This document shows, one piece after another, positions 55,241 to 64,000 of a stretch of DNA of 64,000 nucleotides. The notes under the pieces were generated by a model that was not told the DNA's origin, searched no databases, and saw nothing but the letters and a program-made list of their open reading frames with translations. Within the stretch, counting starts at the first letter, position 1. Every line of letters begins with the position of its first letter. Origin of the DNA: Pseudoxanthomonas spadix (GTDB taxonomy: Bacteria > Pseudomonadota > Gammaproteobacteria > Xanthomonadales > Xanthomonadaceae); contig NZ_RDQN01000006.1 in assembly GCF_003703395.1 (NCBI RefSeq), positions 62,001 through 126,000 of the forward strand. Reading direction: 5' to 3'. The position numbers and the translations under genes were made by a program.

Positions 55241-58200
55241 ATGTGCCGACTCGGTGGATTGCTCGGAATGCTGCTGTGCCTTGCCGTCCCTGCGTTCGCG
55301 CAGGCACCGGCCGGCGCCGACGGTCAGCCGCGCCCGCTGGACCTGATGGACCTGGGCGCCCCGGCGTTCACCAACTTCACCGACCGCGATGGCCTGCCCG
55401 ACGCCGGGGTGATGTCCACCTGCGTGGATCGCGAAGGTTTCGTGTGGGGCGCCACGCCCGTCGGCGTGTATCGCTACGACGGCCATCGCTGGCTGGCCAG
55501 CGATGATCCGGCCGTGGCGCACTCGGCCACCCACGTCTTCGTTGACCACGCCGGCACGCTGTGGGTCGCCTTTCGCAAGGCCGGCCTGGCCCGCTACGAC
55601 GGCGTGCGCTGGCACCCCGCCAGCACCGAGACCGGGCTGCCGTCCAACCAGATCAAGCGCTTTGCCGAAACGATCGATGCCAGCGGCGCCCACACCTTGT
55701 GGGCACTGACCTGGGACCGCGGCCTGATCCGCCTGGCCGGCGACACCTGGGAGCTGGATCCGGGCAACGCCTCGCTGCCAGCCGACCCGCTGCGCTCGAT
55801 GACCCAGACCAAAGAGCTGGGCGCGCCCGGCCGCCAGTGGCTGGGCACCAATGCGCGCGGCCTATGGTATCGCGACGCCGGTCAGACCGACTGGCATCGC
55901 TGGGAGGGTCACCAGCTCGACGCCATGCAGGTCGAGGACCTGCTGGCGGTCATGCACGATGGGCGCGAGGAATTGTGGATCTCCACCTACGTCAACGGCC
56001 TGTGGCGGATGCGCGCCGACGGCATGCGCCGCTGGAGCCAGCAGCAGGGCGACTTCCCCAGCAACGTGCTCTATACCCTGGCCAGTACCGCGCTGGCCGA
56101 CGGCAACCGCGCGATCTGGGTGGCCAGCCGTGCTGGCCTGCTGCGCGTGCAGGACGACACGCTGCAGGTGTTCAACCGTCGCCACGGCATGCACTCGGAG
56201 GTGATCCGCTCCGTCAGCGCCTGGCGCAGCCCGGACGGCCTGGACGTGCTGTGGATGGCCAACGACTCGGGCGTCTCGCGCAGCGCACTGGGCGCCAGTC
56301 CATGGGCGATCGCCTCGCTGATGGGGCTCGATTCGCTGGGCGTGTTCGGCTTTCTGGTCGAGCCTGACGGCCGTGGCGGCGAGCGGCTGTGGGTCAGCTC
56401 GGCCGGCGAAGGCCTGGCCCTGTACGAACGCGGCCAGTGGCAGCACTTCACCCAGGCCGAGGGCGTGCCGCCGGACGCCAACATCGGTTCGGTCATGGCC
56501 ACGACCGAGGCCGACGGCCGCAAGACCTACTGGGTCAGCCTGCGCGGTGGTGCACTGCTGCGTCGACGCCCGGACGATGCGCGCTTCGTCCCGATCGACA
56601 CGCCGTGGCGGCAGACCATCGGCGAGATGGTCTACGACACCCTGGTGCGCACCTACGACGGCCGCCGCGAGCAATGGTTCGCCACGCGCGAGACCGGCCT
56701 GTACCGGCTGCGCGACGGGATCTGGACCACGTTCACACCGCCCGATGCCAACGCACCGTGGCGGGCGATGCGGGTGCGCGAGGTGATCGATGGCGATGGC
56801 CGTTCGTGGCTGTGGGCGGCGACCAACCAGGGCCTGTCGCGCTTCGACGGCCAGCGCTGGGATCCGATGGCCAGGACCCTGGGCCTGCCGGAAACCAACG
56901 CGATCGGCCTGACCCAGATCGACGATGCCCAGGGCCGCCAGATCCTGTGGGTGGGCACCAGCAGCGCCGGGGTTAGCCGTGTGGATGTCACCGACCCGCG
57001 CCATCCGCGCATGCTGGCCGACGCCCTGCCCGCGCCGCCCGATCCCAGCGTCTACAACCCCGCCGCCGACAGCGCCGGGCGTGTGTACCTGTGCACCAAC
57101 AACGGCGTGCAGCTGCTCACGCCGACTGCCGGCGGCTACACCAGCCGGGTCTTCAACCGGCGCGACGGCATGGTCCACCAGGAATGCAACTACGTGCACA
57201 TGGTCGATGCGCACGACCGCTTCTGGACCGGCACGCTCGGCGGCCTGGCCGTGTACGACCCCAGCCGCGAGGTCCGCGACACCCAGCCCAAGCCGCTGAA
57301 GATCACCAGCCTGCAAATCGATGGCCGCCGCGTCACCGGGCCGGTGCTCGACGTGCCTGCCGGCACCAGGGAAATCCGGGTCGACTACGCCCTGCTGTCC
57401 TGGTATCGCGAGGCCGATTCGCGCTTCCGCACCCAGCTGGTCGGCTACGACGCCAGTCCGAGCCAATGGAGCGACCAGACCACGCGCACCTTCAACGCAC
57501 TGCCGCCAGGCCGTTACCAGCTGCGCGTGGAAGCGCACGACCACGCCAACAACGCCAGCACCCCGGTGCTGGTCACCATCGTCATGCACGCACAGTGGTG
57601 GCAGACGCTGTGGTTTCACCTGGTGATCGCACTGACGATATTGCTGCTGGTCTATGCGGTCGTGCTGCTGCGCACCCGCCACCTGCGCGCCCAGCGCGCG
57701 GCGCTGGAAGCCCACATCGCCACGCGCACGGCCGAGCTCAACCTCGCCAACGCGCGCCTGCTGGAACTGTCCTACCTCGACGCGCTGACCGGCCTGCCCA
57801 ACCGCCGCCGCCTGCTCGAAGCGCTGGAACACCCGGCCGTGCCCACCATGGCCACGCTGATCCTGATGGATGTGGACCACTTCAAGGCCTACAACGATCG
57901 CTTTGGCCATCTGGCCGGCGACCAGGCCCTGCGCCACGTGGCCGACGTGCTGCGCCAGTGCGCCGACAGCGACGTGCTGATGGCCCGCTATGGCGGGGAG
58001 GAATTCGCCTGCCTGGTGCCCGGCGACGATCCGACGCGCGGCCTGGTCCTGGCCGAATGCATCCGTCAGACGATGGCCGACTGCGCACTGGCGGTCCCCG
58101 GCCAGACCCAACTCATGCATGTGACCCTGAGCGCCGGCATCGCCCACGGGCCGCTGGCCGGCGCAGAGCAAGCCGACCGCCTGCTGCACCACGCCGATCT

Positions 58201-58315
58201 GGCCCTGTACCAGGCCAAGCGCGACGGCCGCAACCGCGTGCGCCGCCGCGACGTGCCCCTGGCACCAGCAGGGGGTGATGTGCCCGATGCCGGCGGCCCC
58301 GGCGGCATGAGCTGA
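55241..58315 (+). CDS. Two-component-propeller sensor diguanylate cyclase
   Basis: 1024 aa. Signal peptide ending PAFAQ (about 20). A large periplasmic part (about 30-690) contains repeated Reg_prop blades (such as DREGFVWGATPVGVYRYDG and GTLWVAFRKAGLARYDG), then a Y_Y_Y domain, one TM helix (about 791-811), a short coiled linker and a GGDEF domain (about 845-1000; GGEEF at 918-922). It makes c-di-GMP in response to a periplasmic ligand. No RxxD I-site is seen before GGEEF. Not fused to a histidine kinase, unlike most propeller sensors. ATG at 55241 opens the signal peptide. Confidence 0.88.
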   Translation: MCRLGGLLGMLLCLAVPAFAQAPAGADGQPRPLDLMDLGAPAFTNFTDRDGLPDAGVMSTCVDREGFVWGATPVGVYRYDGHRWLASDDPAVAHSATHVFVDHAGTLWVAFRKAGLARYDGVRWHPASTETGLPSNQIKRFAETIDASGAHTLWALTWDRGLIRLAGDTWELDPGNASLPADPLRSMTQTKELGAPGRQWLGTNARGLWYRDAGQTDWHRWEGHQLDAMQVEDLLAVMHDGREELWISTYVNGLWRMRADGMRRWSQQQGDFPSNVLYTLASTALADGNRAIWVASRAGLLRVQDDTLQVFNRRHGMHSEVIRSVSAWRSPDGLDVLWMANDSGVSRSALGASPWAIASLMGLDSLGVFGFLVEPDGRGGERLWVSSAGEGLALYERGQWQHFTQAEGVPPDANIGSVMATTEADGRKTYWVSLRGGALLRRRPDDARFVPIDTPWRQTIGEMVYDTLVRTYDGRREQWFATRETGLYRLRDGIWTTFTPPDANAPWRAMRVREVIDGDGRSWLWAATNQGLSRFDGQRWDPMARTLGLPETNAIGLTQIDDAQGRQILWVGTSSAGVSRVDVTDPRHPRMLADALPAPPDPSVYNPAADSAGRVYLCTNNGVQLLTPTAGGYTSRVFNRRDGMVHQECNYVHMVDAHDRFWTGTLGGLAVYDPSREVRDTQPKPLKITSLQIDGRRVTGPVLDVPAGTREIRVDYALLSWYREADSRFRTQLVGYDASPSQWSDQTTRTFNALPPGRYQLRVEAHDHANNASTPVLVTIVMHAQWWQTLWFHLVIALTILLLVYAVVLLRTRHLRAQRAALEAHIATRTAELNLANARLLELSYLDALTGLPNRRRLLEALEHPAVPTMATLILMDVDHFKAYNDRFGHLAGDQALRHVADVLRQCADSDVLMARYGGEEFACLVPGDDPTRGLVLAECIRQTMADCALAVPGQTQLMHVTLSAGIAHGPLAGAEQADRLLHHADLALYQAKRDGRNRVRRRDVPLAPAGGDVPDAGGPGGMS

Positions 58316-58447
58316 GCCACACGACCCGGCGGCGCACGGCCTGGTTCAATTTCCCTGACACCGCATCGGGGGACTGGGCGTAAAGTGCACGCGCGCGCCA
58401 GGCCCTGGCGATGCCAGACCGATCGACCTGCCAACTACGAGGGTGTC

Positions 58448-58546
58448 ATGAGCAAGGGGATGGACCAGAAGAAGAACCAGAAGAAAGAGCCGACCAAGAC
58501 GCTGAAGGAAAAGCGCGAGGCCAAGAAGGAAAAGAAAGGCAAGTAA
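58448..58546 (+). CDS. Very small lysine-rich protein (32 aa)
   Basis: Sequence has 13 lysines in 32 residues (MSKGMDQKKNQKKEPTKTL, then KEKREAKKEKKGK). A GAGGG ribosome site lies about 5 nt before the ATG, and a TAAAGT about 60 nt upstream is a possible -10. No hydrophobic core, so it is likely disordered and nucleic-acid binding. The reading frame is clean and the start well placed, but its reality rests on sequence features only. Confidence 0.55.
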   Translation: MSKGMDQKKNQKKEPTKTLKEKREAKKEKKGK

Positions 58547-58803
58547 TCCGCTCGGCCGTGCAAGCCTGGTCGGCTGGCCCAGGACGCGGCGGCGCCCGGC
58601 TGACACCCTGGCACTGCTTCTTTGCCCGGCGCGGCGTCGCCGCGTTGGGCGCAGTGCCCTGAGTGCAGGCGGTCGCTGGCCCCACCCGTCCTGGCCGGAA
58701 AGTGCACGGCTGACAGACCCGGCCCACATCCAGCGGGGCCATGCCTTCACGGCCGGCCGACGCCGCCGATGGCATTGATGCACCGCACCCACGCGAGACG
58801 CCC
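58547..58803. other. 257-bp gene-free spacer
   Basis: Contains a stem-loop (about 58611-58659, GGCACTGC paired with GCAGTGCC and inner GCGCGGCG/CCGCG) and no convincing gene. It may be a processing or termination structure between the two small genes. Confidence 0.4.
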
Positions 58804-58974
58804 ATGACGACACTGCGCACGACCAAGGCCATGCCACCGGATGCCCTTTTCACCCGGCCACGCGAAGACAAGCGCGCCGCCCACGCAGTGCTTCAGGACA
58901 AGCTGGACGCCTTTGAACGCGCCGGCGGACAGATCGAGAAACTCGGCACGACCGTCCCGCGCAAGACGGGCTGA
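58804..58974 (+). CDS. Small conserved-looking protein (56 aa)
   Basis: 56 aa, charged. The C-terminus DAFERAGGQIEKLGTTVPRKTG has a compact GG-x-I-x-x-LG motif that looks conserved rather than random. No signal peptide. Followed by a good terminator, which supports a real transcript. ATG at 58804; an earlier in-frame ATG at 58741 has no ribosome site. Function unknown. Confidence 0.55.
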   Translation: MTTLRTTKAMPPDALFTRPREDKRAAHAVLQDKLDAFERAGGQIEKLGTTVPRKTG

Positions 58975-58988
58975 GGCCGGCAACCAGG

Positions 58989-59012
58989 AAGGCCGGCCCG
59001 GTGCCGGCCTTT
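58989..59012 (+). terminator. Terminator after the small protein
   Basis: Stem AAGGCCGGC (58989-58997) and GCCGGCCTT (59003-59011) with loop CCGGT, ending in a short T run. Also palindromic enough to serve pyrB from the other side. Confidence 0.7.
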
Positions 59013-59119
59013 GCTGCAGCTGGACCCGCAGACTGCCCCAGCTTGCTCCTGCCGATGCACCGCCATGGCGCCGGCGCATCTGCGAAGGCTTGCACCGCAA
59101 AATTGGGGCGCAGGTCTGC

Positions 59120-60061
59120 TCAACCCAACAACATCTCCAATACCGCCATCCGGATCGCCACCCCGTTGCCCACCTGCCGCAGCACCAGCGACTGCGGCCC
59201 GTCGGCCACCTCGTCGGTGATCTCCACGCCACGGTTGATCGGCCCCGGATGCAGTACCACTGCATCGGGCGCGGCCTGCTTCAGGCGTGCGGCGGTCAGG
59301 CCGTAGTGACGGTGGTAGTCCTCCAGCGAGGTCACCAGGCCTTCTTCCATGCGCTCGCGCTGCAGGCGCAGCATCATCAGCACGTCGGCGCCCTGCAGCG
59401 CGGCGTCGAAATCGCCGGTGGTCCTGCAGCCGGCGCTGACGGCCGCCTCCGGCAGCAGGTTGTCCGGCGCGCACAGGGTGATGTCGGTGGCGCCCAGCGT
59501 GCGCAACGCCTGCAGGTCCGAGCGGGCTACGCGCGAATGCTTGATGTCGCCCACCATCACGATCTTGCGCATGGAGAAATCCGGGCCCTTGGCCTGGCGG
59601 ATGGACAGCATGTCCAGCAGGCCCTGGGTGGGATGCGAGGCGCGGCCGTCGCCGGCGTTGATGACGGCGGTGCCTTCATGCGCGTGCCGGGCCAGCATCT
59701 GCGCCGCGCCGTCCTCGGGGTGGCGCACGATGAACCCGCGCACGCCCATCGCTTCCAGGTTGCGCAACGTGTCCAGCGCGGTCTCGCCCTTGCGCGCCGA
59801 CGAGGTGGAAGCGTCGAAGTTGATCAGGTCCGCGCCCAGGCGCTGGGCGGCGATCTGGAACGAGCTGCGCGTGCGCGTAGAAGGTTCGAAGAACAGCGTG
59901 CACACCGTGCGCCCGACCAGCGTGTCGCGCTTCTGGGTGCGGCCCAGCGCGGTGTCGCGGATGGCACCGGCGCGATCGAGGATGCGGCAGAGCGTTTGCC
60001 TGGGCAGGCCCTCCAGGGTCAGCAGGTGCAGCAGGCGGCCGTCGGAATCCAGTTGGGTCAT
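59120..60061 (-). CDS. pyrB: Aspartate carbamoyltransferase catalytic subunit
   Basis: 313 aa. Carbamoyl-P motif FEPSTRTRSSF (STRT 61-64), HPTQGLLDM, and HPGPINRGVEI. Catalyses the first committed pyrimidine step. ATG at 60061 matches the family start; longer frame upstream has no homology. Follows ruvX on the minus strand with a 110-nt gap. Confidence 0.95.
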   Translation of the reverse strand: MTQLDSDGRLLHLLTLEGLPRQTLCRILDRAGAIRDTALGRTQKRDTLVGRTVCTLFFEPSTRTRSSFQIAAQRLGADLINFDASTSSARKGETALDTLRNLEAMGVRGFIVRHPEDGAAQMLARHAHEGTAVINAGDGRASHPTQGLLDMLSIRQAKGPDFSMRKIVMVGDIKHSRVARSDLQALRTLGATDITLCAPDNLLPEAAVSAGCRTTGDFDAALQGADVLMMLRLQRERMEEGLVTSLEDYHRHYGLTAARLKQAAPDAVVLHPGPINRGVEITDEVADGPQSLVLRQVGNGVAIRMAVLEMLLG

Positions 60062-60171
60062 GGGGTGCTCGTGGTGGGGCCAGGGCGACAGGCGCGCGGG
60101 GTTGGCATGGTGGGAACAGGGAATGCTGCTGGACGCGTGCCGCCGTCTGCCGTGGGCGAAAAGGCAACAGC

Positions 60172-60621
60172 TCACTCGACATGCGTGGCCTCATGCGGGG
60201 CCGCCAGCCAGCGTTCGACGATCACCGCCGCGGCCACCGCGTCCAGCGCGGCGGCATCGCGCTTGCGCCTGCGGCCCTGGGCGCGGTCCACGGCGAAGCG
60301 CTGGGCGGCTTCGACCGAGCTGGAACGCTCGTCCACCAGGACCACCGGCAGCCTGTAGCGCAGGCGCAGTTCGCGGGCGAAGGCCTGGGCGCGCTTGCGC
60401 ACCGGCTGGTCGCCGCCGTCCAGGGTCAGTGGGTCGCCGACCACCAGGCCGTCGGGCTTCCATTCGGCGCGCAGCCTGTCCAGCGCGGCCCAGTCCGGGC
60501 CGCCGGGATGCACATCGACCACGGCCAGGGCGCGCGCGCCGGTGCCAAAGGCGCTGCCCACCGCCACACCGATCCGGCGCGAGCCCACGTCGAAACCCAG
60601 CACGGTGCCGTCCAGCCTCAT
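60172..60621 (-). CDS. ruvX: Holliday junction resolvase-like protein RuvX/YqgF
   Basis: 149 aa RNase H fold: GFDVGSRRIGVAVG, VVGDPLTLDG, VVLVDERSSSVEAAQ and C-terminal DAVAAAVIVERWL with catalytic Asp. In E. coli YqgF processes 16S pre-rRNA. The yqgE-ruvX-pyrB order is conserved in gammaproteobacteria. Confidence 0.93.
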   Translation of the reverse strand: MRLDGTVLGFDVGSRRIGVAVGSAFGTGARALAVVDVHPGGPDWAALDRLRAEWKPDGLVVGDPLTLDGGDQPVRKRAQAFARELRLRYRLPVVLVDERSSSVEAAQRFAVDRAQGRRRKRDAAALDAVAAAVIVERWLAAPHEATHVE

Positions 60622-60712
60622 GGAGCCGCGCCAGCGAGCAGGGAAGGAACCGAATGCGCTGTCTGCCAGGAGCGCCAGGCGCGGGCGAGGAAGGCATTCC
60701 TGGCCCGAAGCA

Positions 60713-61279
60713 TCATGCGTGCCCGCTGTAGTCCGTCATGCGGGTCATGTCCACGCCGATCCGGCCGGCGGCGGCCTGCCAGCGCTGGTCCAGCGGCGTG
60801 GCAAACAGCAGCTCGCGATCGGCCGGCGCGGTCAGCCAGCTGTTCTCGCCCAGTTCGAATTCCAGCTGACCCGCGCCCCAGCCGGCGCAGCCCAGCGCCA
60901 CCACCGCGTTGTCCGGGCCCTGGCCGCGGGCCATGGCTTCCAGGATGTCGCGCGAAGTGGTCAGGTACAGGTCATCGCTGATCTGCAGGGTGGAATCCCA
61001 GTCGCCACCGCCGTCGTGCAGGACGAAACCGCGCTCGGGATGGACCGGGCCGCCATACAGCACCACGCGGTTGCGCAGGGCCTCATCGTCGGTGTCCAGC
61101 TGCATCTGGTGCAGCACTTCGCCCAGGGTGTACTCCGAGGCGCGGTTGACCACCACGCCCATGGCGCCGTCGTCGTCGTGCTGGCAGATCAGCGCCACGC
61201 TGCGCGAAAAACGCGGATCGTCCAGCGCGGGCAGCGCGATCAGCAGCTGGTTGGCCAGGTTGTCGGACAGCGCGGGCAT
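60713..61279 (-). CDS. yqgE: YqgE/AlgH family protein
   Basis: 188 aa. DUF179 features: [69 protein letters not shown]. Relatives were first linked to alginate regulation (AlgH); true function unknown. A TAGAAT box 6 nt upstream suggests leaderless expression. Confidence 0.92.
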   Translation of the reverse strand: MPALSDNLANQLLIALPALDDPRFSRSVALICQHDDDGAMGVVVNRASEYTLGEVLHQMQLDTDDEALRNRVVLYGGPVHPERGFVLHDGGGDWDSTLQISDDLYLTTSRDILEAMARGQGPDNAVVALGCAGWGAGQLEFELGENSWLTAPADRELLFATPLDQRWQAAAGRIGVDMTRMTDYSGHA

Positions 61280-61285
61280 GGGGAC

Positions 61286-61291
61286 ATTCTA
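61286..61291 (-). promoter_or_regulatory. -10 box 6 nt before yqgE (possible leaderless promoter)
   Basis: TAGAAT on the minus strand, 6 nt from the ATG at 61279. No ribosome site present. Confidence 0.5.
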
Positions 61292-61381
61292 GCCGAGCGT
61301 GGCGCCCCACCGCGTCGGGATGTTCAGGTTTTGCCGGTGCGTGCAGCGCCTGCAGCCGGCGGGTGCGCGATTCCAGGGCAC

Positions 61382-62053
61382 TTACGCCTCCAGCGCGATC
61401 GGGCAACTCACCCCGGTGCCACCCAGGCCGCAGTAGCCATTCGGATTCTTGGCCAGGTACTGCTGGTGGTAGTCCTCGGCGAAGTAGAACGGCGGTGCCG
61501 GGTAGACGATCTCGGTGGTGATCTGGCCGTAGCCAGCCTCGCCCAGGCGCTGCTGGTATGCGTCGCGGCTGGCGATGGCGGCCTGGTACTGGTCTTTCGT
61601 TTCGCAGTAGATCGCCGAACGGTACTCGGTGCCGCGGTCGTTGCCCTGGCCCATGCCCTGGGTGGGGTCATGGTTTTCCCAGAAGGTGCGCAGGATCTGC
61701 TCGCGCGAGACCTTGGCCGGGTCGAACACCACCCGCACCACTTCGGCGTGGCCGGTCATGCCGGTGCAGCTTTCCTCGTAGGTCGGGTTGGGGGTGAAGC
61801 CGCCCTGGTAGCCGACCGCGGTGGTGTACACGCCCGGCAGCTGCCAGAACTTGCGCTCGGCGCCCCAGAAGCAGCCCATGCCCAGGCCCAGGATCTCCAT
61901 GCCGGGAAACTCGCCCCGCAGCGGATGGCCATTGACGAAATGCACGTTGTGCAGCGGCAGCGGCTGGGCGCGCCCGGGCAGGGCTTCGTCTGCGCGCGGC
62001 AGGCGCTGCTTGAACGCGCCGATGCCCAGACGGTTGCTGAGTGTTTCGAACAT
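61382..62053 (-). CDS. msrA: Peptide methionine sulfoxide reductase MsrA
   Basis: 223 aa. Catalytic C61 in [34 protein letters not shown] and the C-terminal Cys in [10 protein letters not shown] as resolving residue. Repairs oxidised methionine (S-form). A ~50-residue N-terminal extension before the catalytic domain is found in the long MsrA type. GGAGG precedes the ATG. In an operon with the DUF2007 gene upstream (29-nt gap). Confidence 0.94.
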   Translation of the reverse strand: MFETLSNRLGIGAFKQRLPRADEALPGRAQPLPLHNVHFVNGHPLRGEFPGMEILGLGMGCFWGAERKFWQLPGVYTTAVGYQGGFTPNPTYEESCTGMTGHAEVVRVVFDPAKVSREQILRTFWENHDPTQGMGQGNDRGTEYRSAIYCETKDQYQAAIASRDAYQQRLGEAGYGQITTEIVYPAPPFYFAEDYHQQYLAKNPNGYCGLGGTGVSCPIALEA

Positions 62054-62082
62054 GGGAAACCTCCGGAGGGGAAGGAGCGCCT

Positions 62083-62349
62083 TCAGGCGGGCAACAGGCC
62101 CGCCTCGGGCAGTCCGTCGAAAGTGGGGTCTTGCGGGCCGTCCAGCAAGCCGCTGGCCTGCAGCGCCGCGCGCGCGTCCGGGAGCGCCACATCGGGCACG
62201 CAGACCCGCAGCACGCCGAACAGCGGCAGCTCGCCGCCGGCGCCCAGCAGCGATTCGCCAAACACGAACGCCGGGATGCCGGCGTCTTCCAGCGCGTGCC
62301 TGGCCAGGTGGGCGTCGAACAGGTTGTCGGCGCGATAGGCGACTTGCAT
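62083..62349 (-). CDS. DUF2007 domain protein
   Basis: 88 aa. N-terminal [29 protein letters not shown] is typical of DUF2007 (putative signal-transducing) proteins. ACAGGAG precedes the ATG at 62349. Small, cytosolic. Function unknown; co-transcribed with msrA. Confidence 0.82.
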   Translation of the reverse strand: MQVAYRADNLFDAHLARHALEDAGIPAFVFGESLLGAGGELPLFGVLRVCVPDVALPDARAALQASGLLDGPQDPTFDGLPEAGLLPA

Positions 62350-62413
62350 GGAAGGCTCCTGTGGCCAGGGGGAAACGAGGTGCGGTGAGCATACGCGCAC
62401 GCACGTGCAGGGC

Positions 62414-62480
62414 GTGGGAGCGGCCATGGCGGCGAAGGGCTCTGTCGGTCAAGCTTCATCGCCGCCATGGCGGCTCCCAC
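62414..62480. repeat. REP pair, second copy
   Basis: Same arrangement as at 11657: GTGGGAGCGGCCATGGCGGC facing GCCGCCATGGCGGCTCCCAC, separated by about 27 bp. It lies between divergent genes. Confidence 0.75.
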
Positions 62481-62582
62481 CTGGCTTGGCTTGTCGCTGA
62501 GCGGGGCGCCGCGAAAAGCGCCCCGGGGGCGTCCTGCCGGGCAAGGCCGCGACCGAGGGCCATGGCCGGCGGGGCCATCGGC

Positions 62583-62588
62583 TAGACT
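62583..62588 (+). promoter_or_regulatory. Candidate -10 box of glnS
   Basis: TAGACT lies 29 nt before the glnS ATG. No strong -35 seen. Confidence 0.3.
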
Positions 62589-62617
62589 TGCCGATTATCC
62601 AAGTTGCCTGCCCGATC

Positions 62618-64000
62618 ATGTCCCAAGCCCCTGCCGTTCCCGCCGATTCAACCCCGGAAAAGCGCCTCGACGGCGCCTCGGCGTCGCCGGAAAAAAGGGA
62701 CTTCATCCGCCAGATCGTGCGCGAGGACCTGGCCCAGGGCCGGCACCGCAGCGTGCGCACGCGCTTTCCGCCCGAGCCCAATGGTTATCTGCACATCGGC
62801 CACGCCAAGGCGATCTGCCTGGATTTCGGCATCGCCGCCGAGTTCGGCGGGGCCTGCAACCTGCGCCTGGACGACACCAACCCGGCCAAGGAAGACCCCG
62901 AGTTCGTCGCCGCCATCCAGGACGACGTGCGCTGGCTGGGCTTTGACTGGGCCAACCTGCGCCATGCCTCGGACTACTTCGAGGTGCTGTACCTGGCCGC
63001 TGAAAAACTCGTCCAGCAGGGCGATGCCTTCGTCTGCGACCTGTCGGCCGAGCAGGTGCGCCAGTACCGCGGCACCCTGACCGAGCCCGGCCGCAACTCG
63101 CCCTGGCGCGACCGCAGCCCGGCAGAGAACCTGGACCTGCTGCGCCGCATGCGCGCCGGCGAGTTCCCCGATGGGGCCCGCACCCTGCGCGCCAGGATCG
63201 ACATGGCCAGCGGCAACATCAACCTGCGCGATCCGGCGCTGTACCGGATCAAGCACGTCGAGCACCAGAACACCGGCAATGCCTGGCCGATCTATCCGAT
63301 GTACGACTTCGCCCATGCGCTGTCCGACGCGATCGAAGGCATCACCCATTCGCTGTGCACGCTGGAATTCGAGGACCACCGCCCGCTGTACGACTGGTGC
63401 GTGGACAAGGTGGACCTGGCCGGCCATCCGGCGCTGCTGCAGCCGCTGCTGGACAAGGGCCTGCCGCTCGAGGCGGCCCGGCCGCGCCAGATCGAGTTCT
63501 CGCGGCTCAACATCAACTTCACCGTGATGAGCAAGCGCAAGCTGACCCAGCTGGTGCTCGAGGGCCTGGTCGAGGGCTGGGACGATCCGCGCATGTACAC
63601 CCTGCAGGGCCTGCGCCGGCGCGGCTATACGCCGGCCTCCCTGCGCCTGCTGGTGGACCGGGTCGGCATCTCCAAGCAGAACTCGGTGATCGATTTCTCG
63701 GTGCTGGAAGGCTGCCTGCGCGAGGATCTGGATGCCAGCGCGCCGCGGCGCATGGCGGTGGTCGACCCGCTCAGGCTGGTGCTGACCAATCTGCCGGAAG
63801 GTCATGAGGAAACCCTGACCTTTTCCAATCATCCCAAGGATGAAACCCAGGGCACCCGCCAGATCCCGTTCTCGCGCGAACTGTGGATCGAGCGCGAGGA
63901 CTTCGCCGAGCTCCCGCCCAAGGGCTTCAAGCGCCTGGTGCCGGGCGGCGAGGTGCGCCTGCGCGGGGCCGGCATCATCCGCTGCGATGAAGTGATCAAG
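62618..64000 (+). CDS. glnS: Glutamine--tRNA ligase, partial (3' end outside window)
   Basis: First 461 codons of about 560-580. Class I aaRS motifs: HIGH-type signature [16 protein letters not shown] and MSKRK (KMSKS equivalent, VMSKRKL). Distinctive GlnRS features include [10 protein letters not shown] and [16 protein letters not shown]. Charges tRNA-Gln directly, so the organism does not depend on the amidation route for this tRNA. The start [10 protein letters not shown] includes a short extra N-terminus before the catalytic core. Confidence 0.96.
   Translation, partial: MSQAPAVPADSTPEKRLDGASASPEKRDFIRQIVREDLAQGRHRSVRTRFPPEPNGYLHIGHAKAICLDFGIAAEFGGACNLRLDDTNPAKEDPEFVAAIQDDVRWLGFDWANLRHASDYFEVLYLAAEKLVQQGDAFVCDLSAEQVRQYRGTLTEPGRNSPWRDRSPAENLDLLRRMRAGEFPDGARTLRARIDMASGNINLRDPALYRIKHVEHQNTGNAWPIYPMYDFAHALSDAIEGITHSLCTLEFEDHRPLYDWCVDKVDLAGHPALLQPLLDKGLPLEAARPRQIEFSRLNINFTVMSKRKLTQLVLEGLVEGWDDPRMYTLQGLRRRGYTPASLRLLVDRVGISKQNSVIDFSVLEGCLREDLDASAPRRMAVVDPLRLVLTNLPEGHEETLTFSNHPKDETQGTRQIPFSRELWIEREDFAELPPKGFKRLVPGGEVRLRGAGIIRCDEVIK

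Noticed and set aside
55862-58192. A 776-codon minus-strand open frame opposite the diguanylate cyclase
   Set aside because: Same reason: His/Gln/Ala-rich composition without any family motif, opposite a well-supported gene.

Overview
The window is a 64 kb piece of a GC-rich gammaproteobacterial chromosome, almost certainly from the Xanthomonadaceae (Lysobacteraceae). The evidence is gene content and order: a sufR-sufBCDS cluster followed by a GNAT and a Rieske protein, a xanB-type bifunctional GMP/PMI enzyme, kdsD-kdsC-lptCAB-rpoN-hpf-hprK-rapZ-PTS, and yqgE-ruvX-pyrB. Pseudoxanthomonas or a close relative is my best guess, but the genus is not proven from sequence alone. Genes are packed tightly, often with ATGA or GTGA overlaps. 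I see no rRNA, tRNA, prophage, CRISPR array or autonomous insertion sequence.

Layout. 0-6 kb: an exported protein cut by the window edge, a histone-like HU protein, small envelope proteins, a DJ-1/PfpI protein, a 3-hydroxybutyrate dehydrogenase, a SET-domain methyltransferase and a PHD/ParE toxin-antitoxin pair split by a palindromic element. 6-12.6 kb: the SUF iron-sulfur assembly operon. 12.7-20.9 kb: a Fur-type promoter and a seven-gene iron operon (TonB receptor, PiuC dioxygenase, PepSY membrane protein, DUF2271, DUF4198, ApbE, membrane flavodoxin reductase). 20.9-21.6 kb: a 268-bp tandem duplication full of palindromes, downstream of comEA. 22-32 kb: M20 peptidase, GlsB-like protein, MFS transporter, xanB, the amgK-murU peptidoglycan recycling pair, hda, an AI-2E family permease and a DUF2066 protein. 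32-36 kb: purM, DUF2238, purN and two DUF3108 paralogues. 36-43.7 kb: an EF-hand protein, murA and ibaG on the minus strand, then kdsD-kdsC-lptC-lptA-lptB-rpoN-hpf. 43.8-49.8 kb: hprK-rapZ-EIIA-ptsH-ptsI (a regulatory PTS without a permease) and mgtE. 50-58.5 kb: a BrnTA toxin-antitoxin pair, an exported peroxiredoxin, a YgjP-like metallopeptidase, a four-gene acyl-CoA dehydrogenase/PIG-L/methyltransferase/GT2 cassette and a large sensor diguanylate cyclase. 58.4-64 kb: two small proteins, then pyrB, ruvX, yqgE, msrA, a DUF2007 protein and the 5' part of glnS.

How they fit together. The iron operon reads as an uptake-plus-reduction system: ferric siderophore enters through the receptor, and electrons are relayed from cytosolic NAD(P)H through the flavodoxin reductase and PepSY protein to an ApbE-flavinylated periplasmic protein. 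The kds/lpt genes make Kdo and transport LPS, and murA, amgK and murU feed peptidoglycan. HprK with HPr Ser46, RapZ, EIIA and RpoN form a carbon/nitrogen signalling block. The least described units are the flavin iron operon and the acyl-CoA dehydrogenase/PIG-L/methyltransferase/GT2 cassette, whose chemistry recalls Nod-factor decoration. Several genes have a -10 hexamer exactly 6 nt before the start codon, which predicts leaderless mRNAs.
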